Positions 10,943 to 22,420 are shown, counted from the stretch's first letter. The stretch: DNA of 64,000 bases from Garcia nutans (GCA_947685225.1 CANTUV010000053.1:10029501-10093500), one strand, 5' to 3'. The notes: generated from the sequence alone by a model not told the origin. Numbers and translations are program-made.

Positions 10943-11759
10943 TGTAATATCCCTAATTATGCCCTAGAAGTTTTGATATTGTGGTGCTAGTGGATTATTT
11001 ATATTTGTTAAGTTGATAAAGAAAATTTAAAGATAATGTTTATGTGTTGTTTTGAAAGGAAAGTAAGGTGTAGAGAGAAATGTATATGTAGTGTATATGG
11101 CAATATATATAACATATACATTGGTCAAATGGAAAGTCAAGGGAAGAGGATATTTTAATTGTTGTATGTGAAATTACTTAAAAGGGTATGTTAATGATAG
11201 TAAGTGAAAGCTTATGAGAAGAGGGCATGTTAGTAATTTCCTACTTAATTTGCTAGGTGGAGATTTAAAGAAGAAGAGAAATTTGACTTTTCCTCTTCAT
11301 TTGTGATTTTCTTTCCTTTTCTTCCATGGTGGCCGGCTCCTCAAAGAGACAAGAGAGCAAGAGAGCAAGTGAGGGTTTTGATGATTCCAAGCTCAAATTG
11401 AAGGAAGGTCTTAAGTATACAAGTTGGAATTTCAAGAAATTTCATCATTTTGGTAAGTTTAATCTTGTTTGCTCTTGTTATATTTGAAGTTATGTTTGAG
11501 TTGGATTGTGGTTTGATGATGGTATGATTAAGTTGTTGTTGATGTGATTTTAAGTGTTGAAATTGCTTGGTAGATGAGAAGTTAAGTTGGTGACGAGGTT
11601 GGAAGTGGTTGTGTTGAATTTGTGTTAGGGTTTTGAGTTGATAATTGTTGTTTATGTTTAGTTTGGTTAATTATTCTTGTTAATCTTCAAGTTGTTTGTG
11701 TTTGTTGGAATTAGAAGTAAAGAATACATGATTTTGGAAGAGGGGCAGTAGCATTTTGG

Positions 11760-11910
11760 ATGCCACGCCCGTGGCCTTGGGGTGCCATGGCCGTGGCTAT
11801 TCATAGTTGTTTGGAGCCATGGCCGTGGAGGGTAGGTGCAAGTGTCGCAGAACCATCCCTTAACCCACGCCCGTGGGGGTTGAGTTGGCCACGGCCGTGG
11901 GCTTTGGCTT
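11760..11910. repeat. Cluster of GC-rich palindromes in the LTR
   Basis: Five short variants of CCACGGCCGTGG, such as CCACGCCCGTGG, CCATGGCCGTGG and GGCCACGGCCGTGGGC, lie within 150 bp in otherwise A/T-rich LTR sequence. They are near-perfect palindromes. Function is not known to me. Confidence 0.75.
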
Positions 11911-12604
11911 GAAGAGTTGGTTTGTAATGTGTGTTATAAAGGTTTGAAATGAGGTTAAAAAGTGATAAATTGTATTGGAATTGATGGATTGTATCATTCT
12001 TTGGATTAGGGTTTTGAAAGAAGATGATTTGCCCTAATTTGGGAAGTGAAGAATTCTTGGAAAAAAGAAATGTATAGATGGATGGGAATAGTTCTTGAGG
12101 TAAGTACCAATTTATATATTTGTATTTAATTACATGATTTGAGACTTAACACATTTGCAAACAAATGTGTTAAGTGGTGTATTATATTGTTAATATAATT
12201 TGATTAAGGTGATGATTGAATGATGTGAAGGATGTGAAGATCATTAAAAAGGTAAGCATGAACCCTATTTGATAGTATATCCTTATATGCCTTTGAATCT
12301 TAACACATTTGGATGAATGTGTTAAATACTCTATTATATTGTGGATGCAACTGAATAATATAAATTGCTATATATATATATGTATGAAGGATGAAATATG
12401 AAATGGGAAAGGTAGGAAGAAATGAGGATCATTGTTAAGGTATGTGCAATTTGTTATGATAAATGCTCTAATAATGAATGGTGTTAATATGTTTGGGAAA
12501 TGATGAAATGTTATGTTATATGCATTGTGAATTGCAATGTATTATATGAATAATATACTTGAAATGTTATATCAATGATGCTATATGTATCATATGGATT
12601 GAAA

Positions 12605-12690
12605 TATGATAACTCAAATATGTTGTGAAGCCATTGTGATTGGCTATGATAACTCAAATATGTTGTGAAGCCATTGTGATTGGCTATGAT
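12605..12690 (+). repeat. 40-bp tandem duplication in the LTR
   Basis: GATAACTCAAATATGTTGTG plus the next 20 bases (ending in TGGCTAT) occur twice in succession with no difference that I can see. Confidence 0.9.
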
Positions 12691-12828
12691 GATTCAATTG
12701 AAAGAGATAAGGCATGTTTGCCTAATTGATGATGAAATTGATAATGAAATAATAAATGAATTGTGTAACTAATGTGTTATTCGATTTCAGAGTTCTGGGT
12801 TTGGAGGCATGCCTATAAAATGAAAAAG

Positions 12829-13079
12829 GTAACAGTCTTGCCGGGTTGAGGATCTCTTCAATTTGAGTTGAAATGAGGTCCAAGAGACTGGGTCTGTTAC
12901 ACTATGAGAATTGTGTTATGAGATATATGATTGGTAACAGTCTTGCCGGGTTGAGGATCTCCTCGATTTAGTCGGGTTGATGATCCAAGAGACTGGGTCT
13001 GTTACAGGTAACAGTCTTGCCGGGTTGAGGATCTCCTCAAGCTTGTTGAGTTGATGGTCCAAGAGACTGGGTCTGTTAC
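12829..13079 (+). repeat. Three 72-bp GTAACAG...CTGTTAC cassettes
   Basis: Copies at 12829-12900, 12934-13005 and 13008-13079, each 72 bp. Each begins GTAACAGTCTTGCCGGGTTG and ends CAAGAGACTGGGTCTGTTAC, so the ends can pair (GTAACAG with CTGTTAC, TCTTG with CAAGA). Two copies of the same cassette and length occur in the LTR at 42909 and two in its twin at 49994. Confidence 0.88.
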
Positions 13080-13269
13080 ACTATCCATGGATAGAGATAT
13101 ATATATGTTGCCTACGGGCTTGATTATTGTGATTATGAACCAAAGCAGTAACTCTGAATTTTGAATAACATATTAGTGTTTTGGGCCCGAGTCTGTCTTT
13201 GTTGCCAATGTGAAATACAAGTGTTGAAATAAATGAGATCTATGGTGTGTATTGAAAATGTGATTCATG

Positions 13270-13388
13270 ATTGGTATGATATGTAATGTGTGTATTGCAA
13301 TAATGATTGGTATGATATGTAATGTGTGTATTGCAATAATGATTGGTATGATATGTAATGTGTGTATTGCAATAATGATTGGTATGAT
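13270..13388 (+). repeat. 36-bp tandem repeat, about 3.3 copies
   Basis: ATTGGTATGATATGTAATGT plus 16 further bases is repeated at 13270, 13306, 13342 and partly from 13378, with no difference that I can see between full copies. Confidence 0.9.
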
Positions 13389-13620
13389 ATATATATATAT
13401 AATGTGGGTGTATATATATTTATTTTGAGTATTGGTGATGGATTGGGGTTGGTGATAATATTATGTATATATGTACATCATATATGAAATTAGCTAGGAT
13501 ATATGAAAGATGCAATTAAAAAGAAAGGAAAATATGATAAGAACTAATTATACATTAAATTGATATATCATTATATGTTAATACTTCTATAATATATGTT
13601 TATATTTTATATTTGGACTA

Positions 13621-13657
13621 CTAAGCTCTCGGGCTTAGCGCGGGTGTGTATTCGCGC
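13621..13657 (+). other. Paired hairpin motif in LTR
   Basis: CTAAGC...GGCTTAG followed at once by GCGCG...CGCGC. The same two stems occur in the other LTRs at 45103, 52188 and 58524 with different loop bases. Confidence 0.7.
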
Positions 13658-13986
13658 AGGTACATAGGTGGAAGATATGAAGTCTTTTGTTATGCCACAA
13701 GAAGAGTAAAAAGTTTGTCGAGACCAACTAGAGAGTAATGCATACATGTATAACTTTTATATTGATGTATTTATGACGAGAAAGCAATGATATGTATAAA
13801 TGAGGTTTTTGATAAAGACAATGATTTGGTAAATGTTATTTAAATTAACGTATTATGGTTTGGAATTCTTTTACAGGTTTTAAAAAGGTAACGAAAAGTG
13901 ACATCTCTATACTTTATATACTTACCATATGTATACGAGGTATATGTATAGTACGTATATAAGGTATCGGGGTGTTACAATTGTTT

Positions 13987-13998
13987 TGGTATCAGAGC
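13987..13998 (+). other. Primer-binding site (tRNA-Met type)
   Basis: TGGTATCAGAGC seven bases after the LTR end. This is the usual plant retrotransposon primer site complementary to the 3' end of initiator methionine tRNA. Confidence 0.92.
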
Positions 13999-14716
13999 TT
14001 AGGTTCGAGATTCTCGGCCTAAGTGAGATTAAAAAGAAAAAAAAATTTTAAAAAAGTTTAAATAGAAGTAAAAAGGAAAAGTTTTGAAATGAAATTTGTA
14101 ATACATGCATATGCATTGACACCTAGGTTGGTCTCGGATGTGGCATAATATGAATTGTAGAATATTTGTGTTGTATGAGATGTTCAATATAGTTGATGAT
14201 ATATGTGTATACTATGTTGATGTGATGAGAAACCATGATTGTTGGCAATGATGTTGGAAATGAATTATAATTGAGGCATAGTGCCTAATTGATTATGAGA
14301 AACGAATTGTGAAATGTAATGTGATATATGCATATTGTTGATGCATATGAAAAATGTCATATTGTGTGCAACATGGAAGGTAATGTTGATGTTTATGAAT
14401 AATATTATGTAGGGCATAATGTGAATTGAAATATAAAGAAATGAAAAGAAGAATAAAGTTGAAAATGAGTTGAAAATCAAATCAAGATAAGAGTATGTAT
14501 TTTTTCTTCTATACTTTGAACCTCTTTATAATAAAGTTTATGTTGGGTTTGCTAATGTTGAGTTTGCTAGACAGAGGAAATAATATCGAATTGTTAATAT
14601 TGAATGAGTTGATTAGTAGAGACAATGTGTGATTATGTAAAGTTGGGATATATATATACAGTTAAGGTTTTGTTTAAAGGAAAAAGAGATAATATTGGTT
14701 AAGTAAAAATATATAC
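13999..14716 (+). other. Retrotransposon leader, no gene seen
   Basis: A/T-rich untranslated leader of the truncated element. I see no gag start or other coding region before the element breaks off. Confidence 0.75.
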
Positions 14717-14756
14717 AGATGGGTGACCTCTTGGGAAGTCCTTGTGTTGCACCCCT
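14717..14756 (+). pseudogene. 5S rRNA 3' fragment (40 nt)
   Basis: Only gene positions 81-120 remain (AGATGGGTGACCTC to GCACCCCT), fused directly to retrotransposon leader. The A box and intermediate element are gone, so it cannot be transcribed from its own promoter. Confidence 0.93.
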
Positions 14757-15063
14757 ATCATTTTTCTTTTTTCGAAAATATTTTTTTTATCAACCACGAT
14801 CCTTCGCAGTTTGGGGCCGGCGGACTAATAAATCATTTGTTGGCCTTTTAGAGCAACGCGAGTAATATCGTCGATATGGCGTCGCTTGGCTCGTTTGCCC
14901 GAATCAGTCTCTCTCTGCAGCAGATTTGAGAGCGTTGGTGCGTGTGCGAGCTTAGGATGGCATCGTAGGAAGAGGGACGAATGAGAAAGAGAATAGGCAA
15001 GGGCCATTCTCAGCGAAGCAGTGAGAGGGAGAGAATAAATTAAATTTTTTGGCAGCGCATTAC

Positions 15064-15183
15064 GGGTGCGATCATACCAGCACTAACGCACTGGATCCCA
15101 TCAGAACTCCGAAGTCAAACGTGCTTGGGCGAGAGTAGTACTGAGATGGGTGACCTCTTGGGAAGTCCTTGTGTTGCACACCT
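15064..15183 (+). rRNA. 5S rRNA: 5S ribosomal RNA
   Basis: Changes: C29T, T53C, C117A. Confidence 0.94.
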
Positions 15184-15490
15184 ATCATTTTTCTTTTTTC
15201 AAAAATATTTTTTTTATCAACCACGATCATTTGCAGTTTTGGGCCTGCAGAATAATAAATCATTTGTTGGCCTTTTAGAGCAACGCGAGTAATATCGCCG
15301 ATATGGCGTCGCTTAGCTCGTTTGCCCGAATCAGTATCTTTCTGCAGCATATTTGAGAGCGGTGGTGCTTGGGCGAGCTTAGGATGGCATCATAGGAAGA
15401 CGGACGAATGAGAAAGAGAATAGGCAAGCGCCATTCTCAGCGAAGCAGTGAGAGGGAGAGAATAAATTAAAATTTCTGGCAGCGCATGAC

Positions 15491-15610
15491 GGGTGCGATC
15501 ATTCCAGCACAAACGCACCGGATACCATCAGAACTCCGAAGATAAACGTGCTTGGGCGAGAGTAGTACTGAGATGGGTGACCTCTTGGGAAGTCCTCGTG
15601 TTGCACCCCT
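15491..15610 (+). rRNA. 5S rRNA: 5S ribosomal RNA
   Basis: Changes: A13T, T21A, C34A, T52A; a relative of the 1498/4858/5285 variant. Confidence 0.93.
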
Positions 15611-15915
15611 ATCATTTTTCTTTTTTCAAAAATATTTTTTTATCAACCACGATCATTCGAAGTTTGGGGCTGGCGGACTAATAAATCATTTGTTGGCCTT
15701 TTAGAGCAACGCGAGTAATATCGCCGATATGGCGTCGCTTAGCTCGTTTGCTCGAATCAGTCTCTCTCTGCAGCAGATTTGAGAGCGGTGGTGCTTGGGC
15801 GAGCTTAGGATGGCATCGTAGGAAGAGGGACGAATGAGAAAGAGAATAGGCAAGGGCCATTCTCAGCGAAGAAGTGAGAGGGAGAGAATAAATTAAATTT
15901 CATGCAGCGCATTAC

Positions 15916-16035
15916 GCGTGCGATCATACCAGCACTAACGCACCGGATCCCATCAGAACTCCGAGGTTAAACGTGCTTGGGCGAGAGTAGTACTGAGATG
16001 GGTGACCTCTTGGGATGTCCTCGTGTTGCACCCCT
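15916..16035 (+). rRNA. 5S rRNA: 5S ribosomal RNA
   Basis: Changes: G2C, A50G, A101T. Confidence 0.93.
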
Positions 16036-16342
16036 ACCATTTTTCTTTTTTCGAAAATATTTTTTTTATCAACCACGATCCTTCGCATTTTGGGGCCGGC
16101 GGACTAATAAATCATTTGTTGGCCTTTTAGAGCAAAGCGAGTAATATCGCCGATATGGCGTCGCTTGGCTCGTTTGCCCGAATCAATCTCTCTCTGCAGC
16201 AAATTTGAGAGCGTTGGTGCGTGGGCGAGCTTAGGATGGCATCGTAGGAAGAGGGACGAATGAGAAAGAGAATAGGCAAGGGCCATTCTCAGCGTAGCAG
16301 TGAGAGGGAGAGAATAAATTAAATTTTCTGGCAGCGCATTAC

Positions 16343-16462
16343 GGGTGCGATCATACTAGCACTAACGCACCGGATCCCATCAGAACTCCGAAGTTAAACG
16401 TGCTCGGGCGAGAGTAGAACTGAGATGGGTGACCTCTTGGGAAATCCTTGTGTTGCACCCCT
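16343..16462 (+). rRNA. 5S rRNA: 5S ribosomal RNA
   Basis: Changes: C15T, T63C, T76A, G102A; related to the gene at 5712. Confidence 0.93.
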
Positions 16463-16766
16463 ATCATTTTTTTTTCAAAAATATTGTTTTTATCAACCAC
16501 GATCTTTTGCAGTGTGGGGCCGGCGGACTAATAAATCATTTGTTGACCTTTTAGAGCAACGCGAGTAATATCGCCGATATGGCGTCGCTTAGCTCGTTTG
16601 CCCTAATCAGTATCTTTCTGCAGCAGATTTGAGAGCGGCGGTGCTTGGGCGAGCTTAGGATGACATCGTAGCAAGACGGACGAATGAGAAAGAGAATAGG
16701 CAAGCGCCATCCTCAGCGAAGCAGTGAGAGGGAGAGAAAAAATTAAATTTTCTGGCAGTGCGTTAC

Positions 16767-16886
16767 GGGTGGGATCATACCAGCACTAACGCACCGGATC
16801 CCATCAGAACTCCGAAGTTAAACGTGCTTGGGCGAGAGTAGTACTGAGATGGGTGACCTCTTGGGAAGTCCTCGTGTTGCTCCCCT
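16767..16886 (+). rRNA. 5S rRNA: 5S ribosomal RNA
   Basis: Changes: C6G, A115T. Confidence 0.94.
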
Positions 16887-17191
16887 ATCATTTTTCTTTT
16901 TTCAAAAATTTTTTTTATCAACCACGATCATTTGCAGTTTGGGGCCGGCGGACTAATAAATCATTTGTTAGCCTTTTAGAGCAACGCGAGTAATATCGCC
17001 GATATGGCGTCGCTTATCTCATTTGCCCGAATCAGTATCTCTCTGCAGCAGATTTGAGAGCGGTGGTGCTTGGGCGAGCTTAGGATGGCATCGTAGCAAG
17101 ACGGACGAATGAGAAAGAGAATAGGCAAGCGCCATTCTCAGCGAAGCAGTGAGAGGGAGAGAATAAATTAAATTTTATGGCAGCACATGAC

Positions 17192-17310
17192 GGGTGCGAT
17201 CATACCAGCACTAACGCACCGGATCCCATCAGAACTCTGAAGCTAAACGTGCTTGGGTGAGAGTAGTACTGAGATGGGTGACCTCTTGGGAAGTCCTTTG
17301 ATGCACCCCT
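17192..17310 (+). rRNA. 5S rRNA: 5S ribosomal RNA, degenerate (119 nt)
   Basis: Changes: C47T, T52C, C67T; the 3' end reads CCTTTGATGCACCCCT, one base short, so the terminal stem is altered. Confidence 0.88.
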
Positions 17311-17617
17311 ATCATTTTTCATTTTTCGAAAATATTTTTTTTATCAACCACGATCATTTGCAGTGTGGGGCCGGCGGACTATTAAATCATTTGTTGGCCT
17401 TTTAGAGCAATGCGAGTAATATCACTGATATGGCGTCGCTTAGCTCATTTGCCCGAATCAGTATCTTTCTGCAGCAGATTTGAGAGCGGTGTTGCTTGGG
17501 CGAGCTTAGGATGGCATCGTAGGAAGAGGGACGAATGAGAAAGAGAATAGGCAAGGGCCATTCTCAGCGAAGTAGTGAGAGGGAGAGAATAAATTAAATT
17601 TTCTGGCAGCGCATTAC

Positions 17618-17737
17618 GGGTGCGATCATACCAGCACTAACGCACCGGATCCCATCAGAACTCCGAAGTCAAACGTTCTTGGGCGAGAGTAGTACTGAGA
17701 TGGGTGACCTCTTGGGATGTCCTCGTGTTGCACCCCT
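17618..17737 (+). rRNA. 5S rRNA: 5S ribosomal RNA
   Basis: Changes: T53C, G60T, A101T. Confidence 0.93.
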
Positions 17738-18043
17738 ACCATTTTTCTTTTTTCGAAAATATTTTTTTTATCAACCATGATCATTTGCAGTTTTGGGAAT
17801 GCGGACTAATAAATCATTTGTTTGCCTTTTAGAGCAACGCGAGTAATATCGCCGATATGGCTTCGCTTGGCTCGTTTGCCCGAATCAGTCTCTCTCTGCA
17901 GCAGATTTGAGAGCGTTGTTGCGTGGGCGAGCTTAGGATGGCATCGTAGAAAGAGGGACGAATGAGAAAAAGAATAGGCAAGGGCCATTCTCAGCGAAGC
18001 AGTGAGAGGGAGAGAGTAAATTAAATTTCTTGCAGCACATGAC

Positions 18044-18164
18044 GGGTGCGATCATACCAGCACTAACCCACCGGATCTCATCAGAACCCCGAAGTTTAAC
18101 GTGCTTGGGCGAGAGTAGTACTGAGATGGGTGACCTCTTGGGAAGTCCTTGTGTTGCACCCCCT
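18044..18164 (+). rRNA. 5S rRNA: 5S ribosomal RNA, degenerate (121 nt)
   Basis: Changes: G25C, C35T, T45C, A54T and one extra C near the 3' end (GCACCCCCT). Confidence 0.88.
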
Positions 18165-18471
18165 ATCATTTTTCTTTTTTCTAAAATATTTTTTTTATCA
18201 ACCACGATTATTTGCAGTGTTGGGCCGTCGGACTAATAAATCATTTGTTGGCCATTTAGAGCAACGCGAGTAATATCGCCTATATGGCGTCGCTTAGCTC
18301 GTTTGCCCGAATCAGTATCTTTCTGCAGCAGATTTGAGAGCGGTGGTGCTTGGGCGAGCTTAGGATAGCATCGTAGGAAGACGGACGAAAGAGAAAGAGA
18401 ATAGGCAAGGGCCATTCTCAGCGAAGCAGTGAGAGGGAGAGAATAAATTAAATTTTCTGGCAGCGCATGAC

Positions 18472-18591
18472 GGGTGCGATCATACCAGCACTAACGCATC
18501 GGATCCCATCAGAACTCCGAAGTTAAATGTGCTTGGGCGAGAGTAGTACTGAGATGGGTGACATCTTTGGAAGTCCTCGTGTTGCACCCCT
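18472..18591 (+). rRNA. 5S rRNA: 5S ribosomal RNA
   Basis: Changes: C28T, C57T, C92A, G97T; two of these lie in the C box. Confidence 0.91.
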
Positions 18592-18898
18592 ATCATTTTT
18601 CATTTTTCGAAAATAATTTTTTTATCAACCACGATCCTTCGCAGTTTGGGGCCGGCGGACTAATAAATCATTTGTTGGGCTTTTAGAGCAACGCGAGTAA
18701 TATCGCCTATATGGCGTCGCTTAGCTCGTTTGCCCGAATCAGTATCTTTCTGCAGCAGATTTGAGAGCGGTGGTGCTTGGGCGAGCTTAGGATAGCATCG
18801 TAGGAAGACGGACGAAAGAGAAAGAGAATAGGCAAGGGCCATTCTCAGCGAAGCAGTGAGAGGGAGAGAATAAATTAAATTTTCTGGCAGCGCATTAC

Positions 18899-19018
18899 GG
18901 GTGCGATCATACCAGCACTAACCCACCGGATCCCAGCAGAACTCCGAAGTCAACCGTGCTTGGGCGAGAGTAATACTGAGATGGGTGACCTCTTGGGAAG
19001 TCCTTGTGTTGCACACCT
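18899..19018 (+). rRNA. 5S rRNA: 5S ribosomal RNA
   Basis: Changes: G25C, T38G, T53C, A56C, G75A, C117A. Confidence 0.91.
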
Positions 19019-19326
19019 ATCATTTTTCTTTTTTCGAAAATATTTTTTTTTATCAACCACGATCATTTGCAGTTTGGGGCCGGTGGACTAATAAATCATT
19101 TGTTGGCCTTTTAGAGCAACGCGAGTAATATCGCCGATATGGCGTCGCTTAGCTCATTTGCCCGAATCAGTATCTTTCTGCAGCAGATTTGAGAGCGGTG
19201 GTGCGTGGGCGAGCTTAGGATTGCATCGTAGGAAGAGGGACGAATGAGAAAGAGAATAGGCAAGGGCCATTCTCAGCGAAGCAGTGAGAGGGAGAGAAAA
19301 AATTAAATTTTCTGACAGCGCATGAC

Positions 19327-19445
19327 GGGTGCGATCATACCAGCACTAATGCACCGATCCCATCAGAATTTTGAAGTTAAACGTGCTTGGGCGAGAGTAG
19401 TACTGAGATGGGTGACCTCTTGGGAAGTCCTCGTGTTGCACCCCT
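19327..19445 (+). rRNA. 5S rRNA: 5S ribosomal RNA, degenerate (119 nt)
   Basis: Changes: C24T, one G lost at 30-31 (CACCGATCCC), C44T, C46T, C47T. Confidence 0.88.
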
Positions 19446-19750
19446 ATCATTTTTCTTTTTTCAAAATTTTTTTTTATCAACCACGATCATTTGCAGTTTG
19501 GGGCCGGCGGACTAATAAATCATTTGTTAGCCATTTAGAGCAACGCGAGTAATATCGCCGATATGGCGTCGCTTAGCTCGTTTGCCCGAATCAGTCTCTT
19601 TCTGCAGCAGATTTGAGAGCGGTGGTGTTTGGGCGAGCTTAGGATGGCATCGTAGGAAGAGGGACGAATGAGAATGAGAATAGGCAAGGGCCATTCTCAG
19701 CGAAGCAGTGAGAGGGAGAGAATAAATTAAATTTTCTGGCAGCGCATTAC

Positions 19751-19870
19751 GGGTGCGATCATACCAGCACTAACGCACCGGATCCCATCAGAACTCCGAA
19801 GTCAAACGTGATTGGGCGAGAGTAGTATTGAGATGGGTGACCTCTTGGGAAGTCCTTGTGTTGCACGCCT
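19751..19870 (+). rRNA. 5S rRNA: 5S ribosomal RNA
   Basis: Changes: T53C, C61A, C78T, C117G. Confidence 0.92.
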
Positions 19871-20177
19871 ATCATTTTTCTTTTTTCAAAAATATTTTTT
19901 TTATCAACCACGATCATTTGCAGTTTGGGGCCGGCGGACTAATAAATCATTTGTTGGCCTTTTAGAGCAACGCGAGTAATATCGTCGATATGGCGTCGCT
20001 TGGCTCGTTTGCCCAAATCAGTCTCTCTCTGCAGAAGATTTGAGAACTTTGGTGCGTGGGCGAGCTTAGGATGGCATCGTAGGAAGAGGGACGAATGAGA
20101 AAGAGAATAGGCAAGGGCCATTCTCAGCAAAGCAGTGAGAGGGAGAGAATTAATTAAATTTTCTGGCAGCGCATTAC

Positions 20178-20297
20178 AGGTGCGATCATACCAGCACTAA
20201 CGCACCGGATCCCATCAGAACTTCGAAGTCAAACGTGCTTGGGCAAGAGTAGTACTGAGATGGGTGACCTCTTGGGAAGTACTTGTGTTGCACCCCT
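20178..20297 (+). rRNA. 5S rRNA: 5S ribosomal RNA
   Basis: Changes: G1A, C46T, T53C, G68A, C105A. Confidence 0.91.
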
Positions 20298-20604
20298 ATC
20301 ATATTTTTGTTTTCGAAAATATTTTTTTTATCACCCACGATCATTTGCAGTGTGGGGCCGGCGGACTAATAAATCATTTGTTGGCCTTTTAGAGCAACGC
20401 GAGTAATATCGCCGATATGGCGTCGCTTAGCTCGTTTGCCTGAATCAGTATCTTTCTGCAGCAGATTTGAGAGCGTTGGTGCGTGGGCGAGCTTAGGATG
20501 GCATCCTAGGAAGTGGGGCGAATGAGAAAGAGAATAGGCAAGGGCCATTCTCAGCGAAGCAATGAGAGGGAGAGAATAAATTAAATTTTCTGACAGCGCA
20601 TTAC

Positions 20605-20724
20605 GGGTGCGATCATACCAGCACTAACGCACCGGATCCCGTCAGAACTCCGAAGTCAAACGTGCTTGGGCTAGAGTAGTACTGAGATGGGTGACCTCTT
20701 GGGAAGTCCTCGTGTTTCACCCCT
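20605..20724 (+). rRNA. 5S rRNA: 5S ribosomal RNA
   Basis: Changes: A37G, T53C, G68T, G113T. Related genes follow at 28273 and 29348. Confidence 0.92.
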
Positions 20725-21031
20725 ATCATTTTTCTCTTCTCGAAAATATTTTTTTTATCAACCACGATCCTTCGCAGTTTGGGGCCGGCGGACTAATAAA
20801 TCATTTGTTGGCCTTTTAGAGCAACGCGAGTAATATCGTCGATATGGCGTCGCTTGGCTCGTTTGCCCAAATCAGTCTCTCTCTGTAGAAGATTTGAGAA
20901 CTTTGGTGCGTGGGCGAGCTTAGGATGGCATCGTAGGAAGAGGGACGAATGAGAAAGAGAATAGGCAAGGGCTATTCTCAGTGAAGCAGTGAGAGGGAGA
21001 AAATAAATTAAATTTTCTGGCAGCGCATTAG

Positions 21032-21151
21032 GGGTGCGATCATACCAGCACTAACGCACCGGATCCCATCAGAACTCCGAAGTCAAACGTGCTTGGGCGA
21101 GAGTAGTACTGAGATGGGTGACCTCTTGGGAAGTCCTTGTGTTGCATATCT
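21032..21151 (+). rRNA. 5S rRNA: 5S ribosomal RNA
   Basis: Changes: T53C, C116T, C117A, C118T. The altered 3' end (GCATATCT) would unpair the terminal stem. Confidence 0.9.
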
Positions 21152-21457
21152 ATCATTTTTCTTTTTTCAAAAATATTTTTTTATCAATCACGATCATTTG
21201 CAGTTTGGGGCCGGCAGACTAATAAATCATTTGTTGGCCTTTTAGAGCAACGCGAGTAATATCGCCGATATGGCGTCGCTTAACTCGTTTGCCCGAATCA
21301 GTATCTTTCTGCAGCAGATTTGAGATCGGTGGTGCTTGGGCGAGCTTAGGATGGAATCGTAGGAAGACAGATGAATGAGAAAGAGAATAGGCAAGCGCCA
21401 TTCTCAGCGAAGCAGTGAGAGGGAGAGAATAAATTAAATTTTCTGGCAGCGCCTGAC

Positions 21458-21567
21458 GGGTGCGATCATACCAGCACTAACGCAGCGGATCCCATCAGAA
21501 CTCTGAAGTTAAACGTGCTTGGGCGAGAGTGGTACTGAGATGGGTGAGGTCCTCGTGTTGCACCCCT
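21458..21567 (+). rRNA. 5S ribosomal RNA with C-box deletion (110 nt)
   Basis: Changes: C28G, C47T, A74G, and a 10-nt deletion that turns GGGTGACCTCTTGGGAAGTCC into GGGTGAGGTCC-like sequence. Loss of most of the C box, which TFIIIA needs, makes it very likely a pseudogene. Confidence 0.88.
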
Positions 21568-21873
21568 ATCATTTTTCTTTTTTCAAAAATATTTTTTTAT
21601 CAACCATGATCATTTGCAGTTTGGGGCCGGCGGACTAATTAATCATTTGTTAGACTTTTAGAGCAACGCGAGTAATATCGCCGATATGGCGTCGCTTGGA
21701 TCGTTTGCTTGAATCAGTCTCTCTCTGCAGCAGATTTGAGAGCGTTGGTGCGTAAGCGAGCTTAGGATGGCATCGTAGGAAGAGGGACGAATGAGAAAGA
21801 GAATAGGCAAGGGCCATTCTCAGCGAAGCAGTGAGAGGGAGAGAATAAATTAAATTTTCTGGCAGCGCATGAC

Positions 21874-21993
21874 GGGTGCGATCATTCCAGCACAAACGCA
21901 CCGGATCCCATCAGAACTCCGAAGTCAAACGTGCTTGGGCGAGAGTAGTACTGAGATGGGTGACCTCTTAGGAAGTCCTTGTGTTGCACACCT
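21874..21993 (+). rRNA. 5S rRNA: 5S ribosomal RNA
   Basis: Changes: A13T, T21A, T53C, G97A, C117A. Confidence 0.92.
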
Positions 21994-22300
21994 ATCATTT
22001 TTCTTTTTTCGAATATATTTTTTTTATCAACCACGATCATTTGCAGTTTGGGGCCGGCGGACTAATAAATCATTTGTTGGCCTTTTAGAGCAACGCGAGT
22101 AATATCGCCGATATGGCGTCGCTTAACTCGTTTGCCCGAATCAGTATCTTTCTGCAGCAGATTTGAGAGTGGTGGTGCTTGGGCGAGCTTAGGATGGCAT
22201 CGTAGGAAGACGGACGAATGAGAAAGAGAATAGGCAAGCGCCATTCTCAGCGAAGCAGTGAGAGGGAGAGAATAAATTAAATTTTCTAGCAGCGCATTAC

Positions 22301-22420
22301 GGGTGCGATCATACCAGCACTAACGCACCGGATCCTATCAGAACTCCGAAGTTAAATATGCTTGGGCGAGAGTTGTCCTGAGATGGGTGACCTCTTTGGA
22401 AGTCCTCGTGTTGCACCCCT
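22301..22420 (+). rRNA. 5S rRNA: 5S ribosomal RNA
   Basis: Changes: C36T, C57T, G58A, A74T, A77C, G97T. Founder-like member of a variant repeated at 24433 and 26140. Confidence 0.9.

Larger units (their letters stand above)
10943..13979 (+). repeat. Long terminal repeat, 3037 bp
   Basis: Starts TGTAATATCCC and ends GGGGTGTTACA, giving the TG...CA ends of an LTR, directly followed by a primer-binding site. Inside are a cluster of GC-rich palindromes (11760-11910), a 40-bp tandem duplication (12605-12690), three 72-bp GTAACAG...CTGTTAC cassettes (12829-13079), a 36-bp tandem repeat (13270-13388) and a paired hairpin motif (13621-13657). Confidence 0.9.
10943..14716 (+). mobile_element. Truncated Ty3/gypsy retrotransposon in the 5S array
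   Basis: One complete LTR (10943-13979), a tRNA-Met-type primer-binding site (13987-13998) and about 720 bp of leader. The element then stops at 14716, where the sequence switches into the C-box region of a 5S gene (AGATGGGTGACCTC). Gag, pol and the second LTR are absent, so it is neither a solo LTR nor a full element. The LTR is related to those at 42909 and 56541 in its ends and in several internal blocks, but differs over most of its length and is about 280 bp longer, so it is a separate family of the same Del/Tekay-like group (inferred). Confidence 0.9.

Noticed and set aside
11755..11910. CRISPR-like or regulatory repeat array
   Set aside because: Short, irregularly spaced palindromes inside a plant LTR; no repeat-spacer structure.
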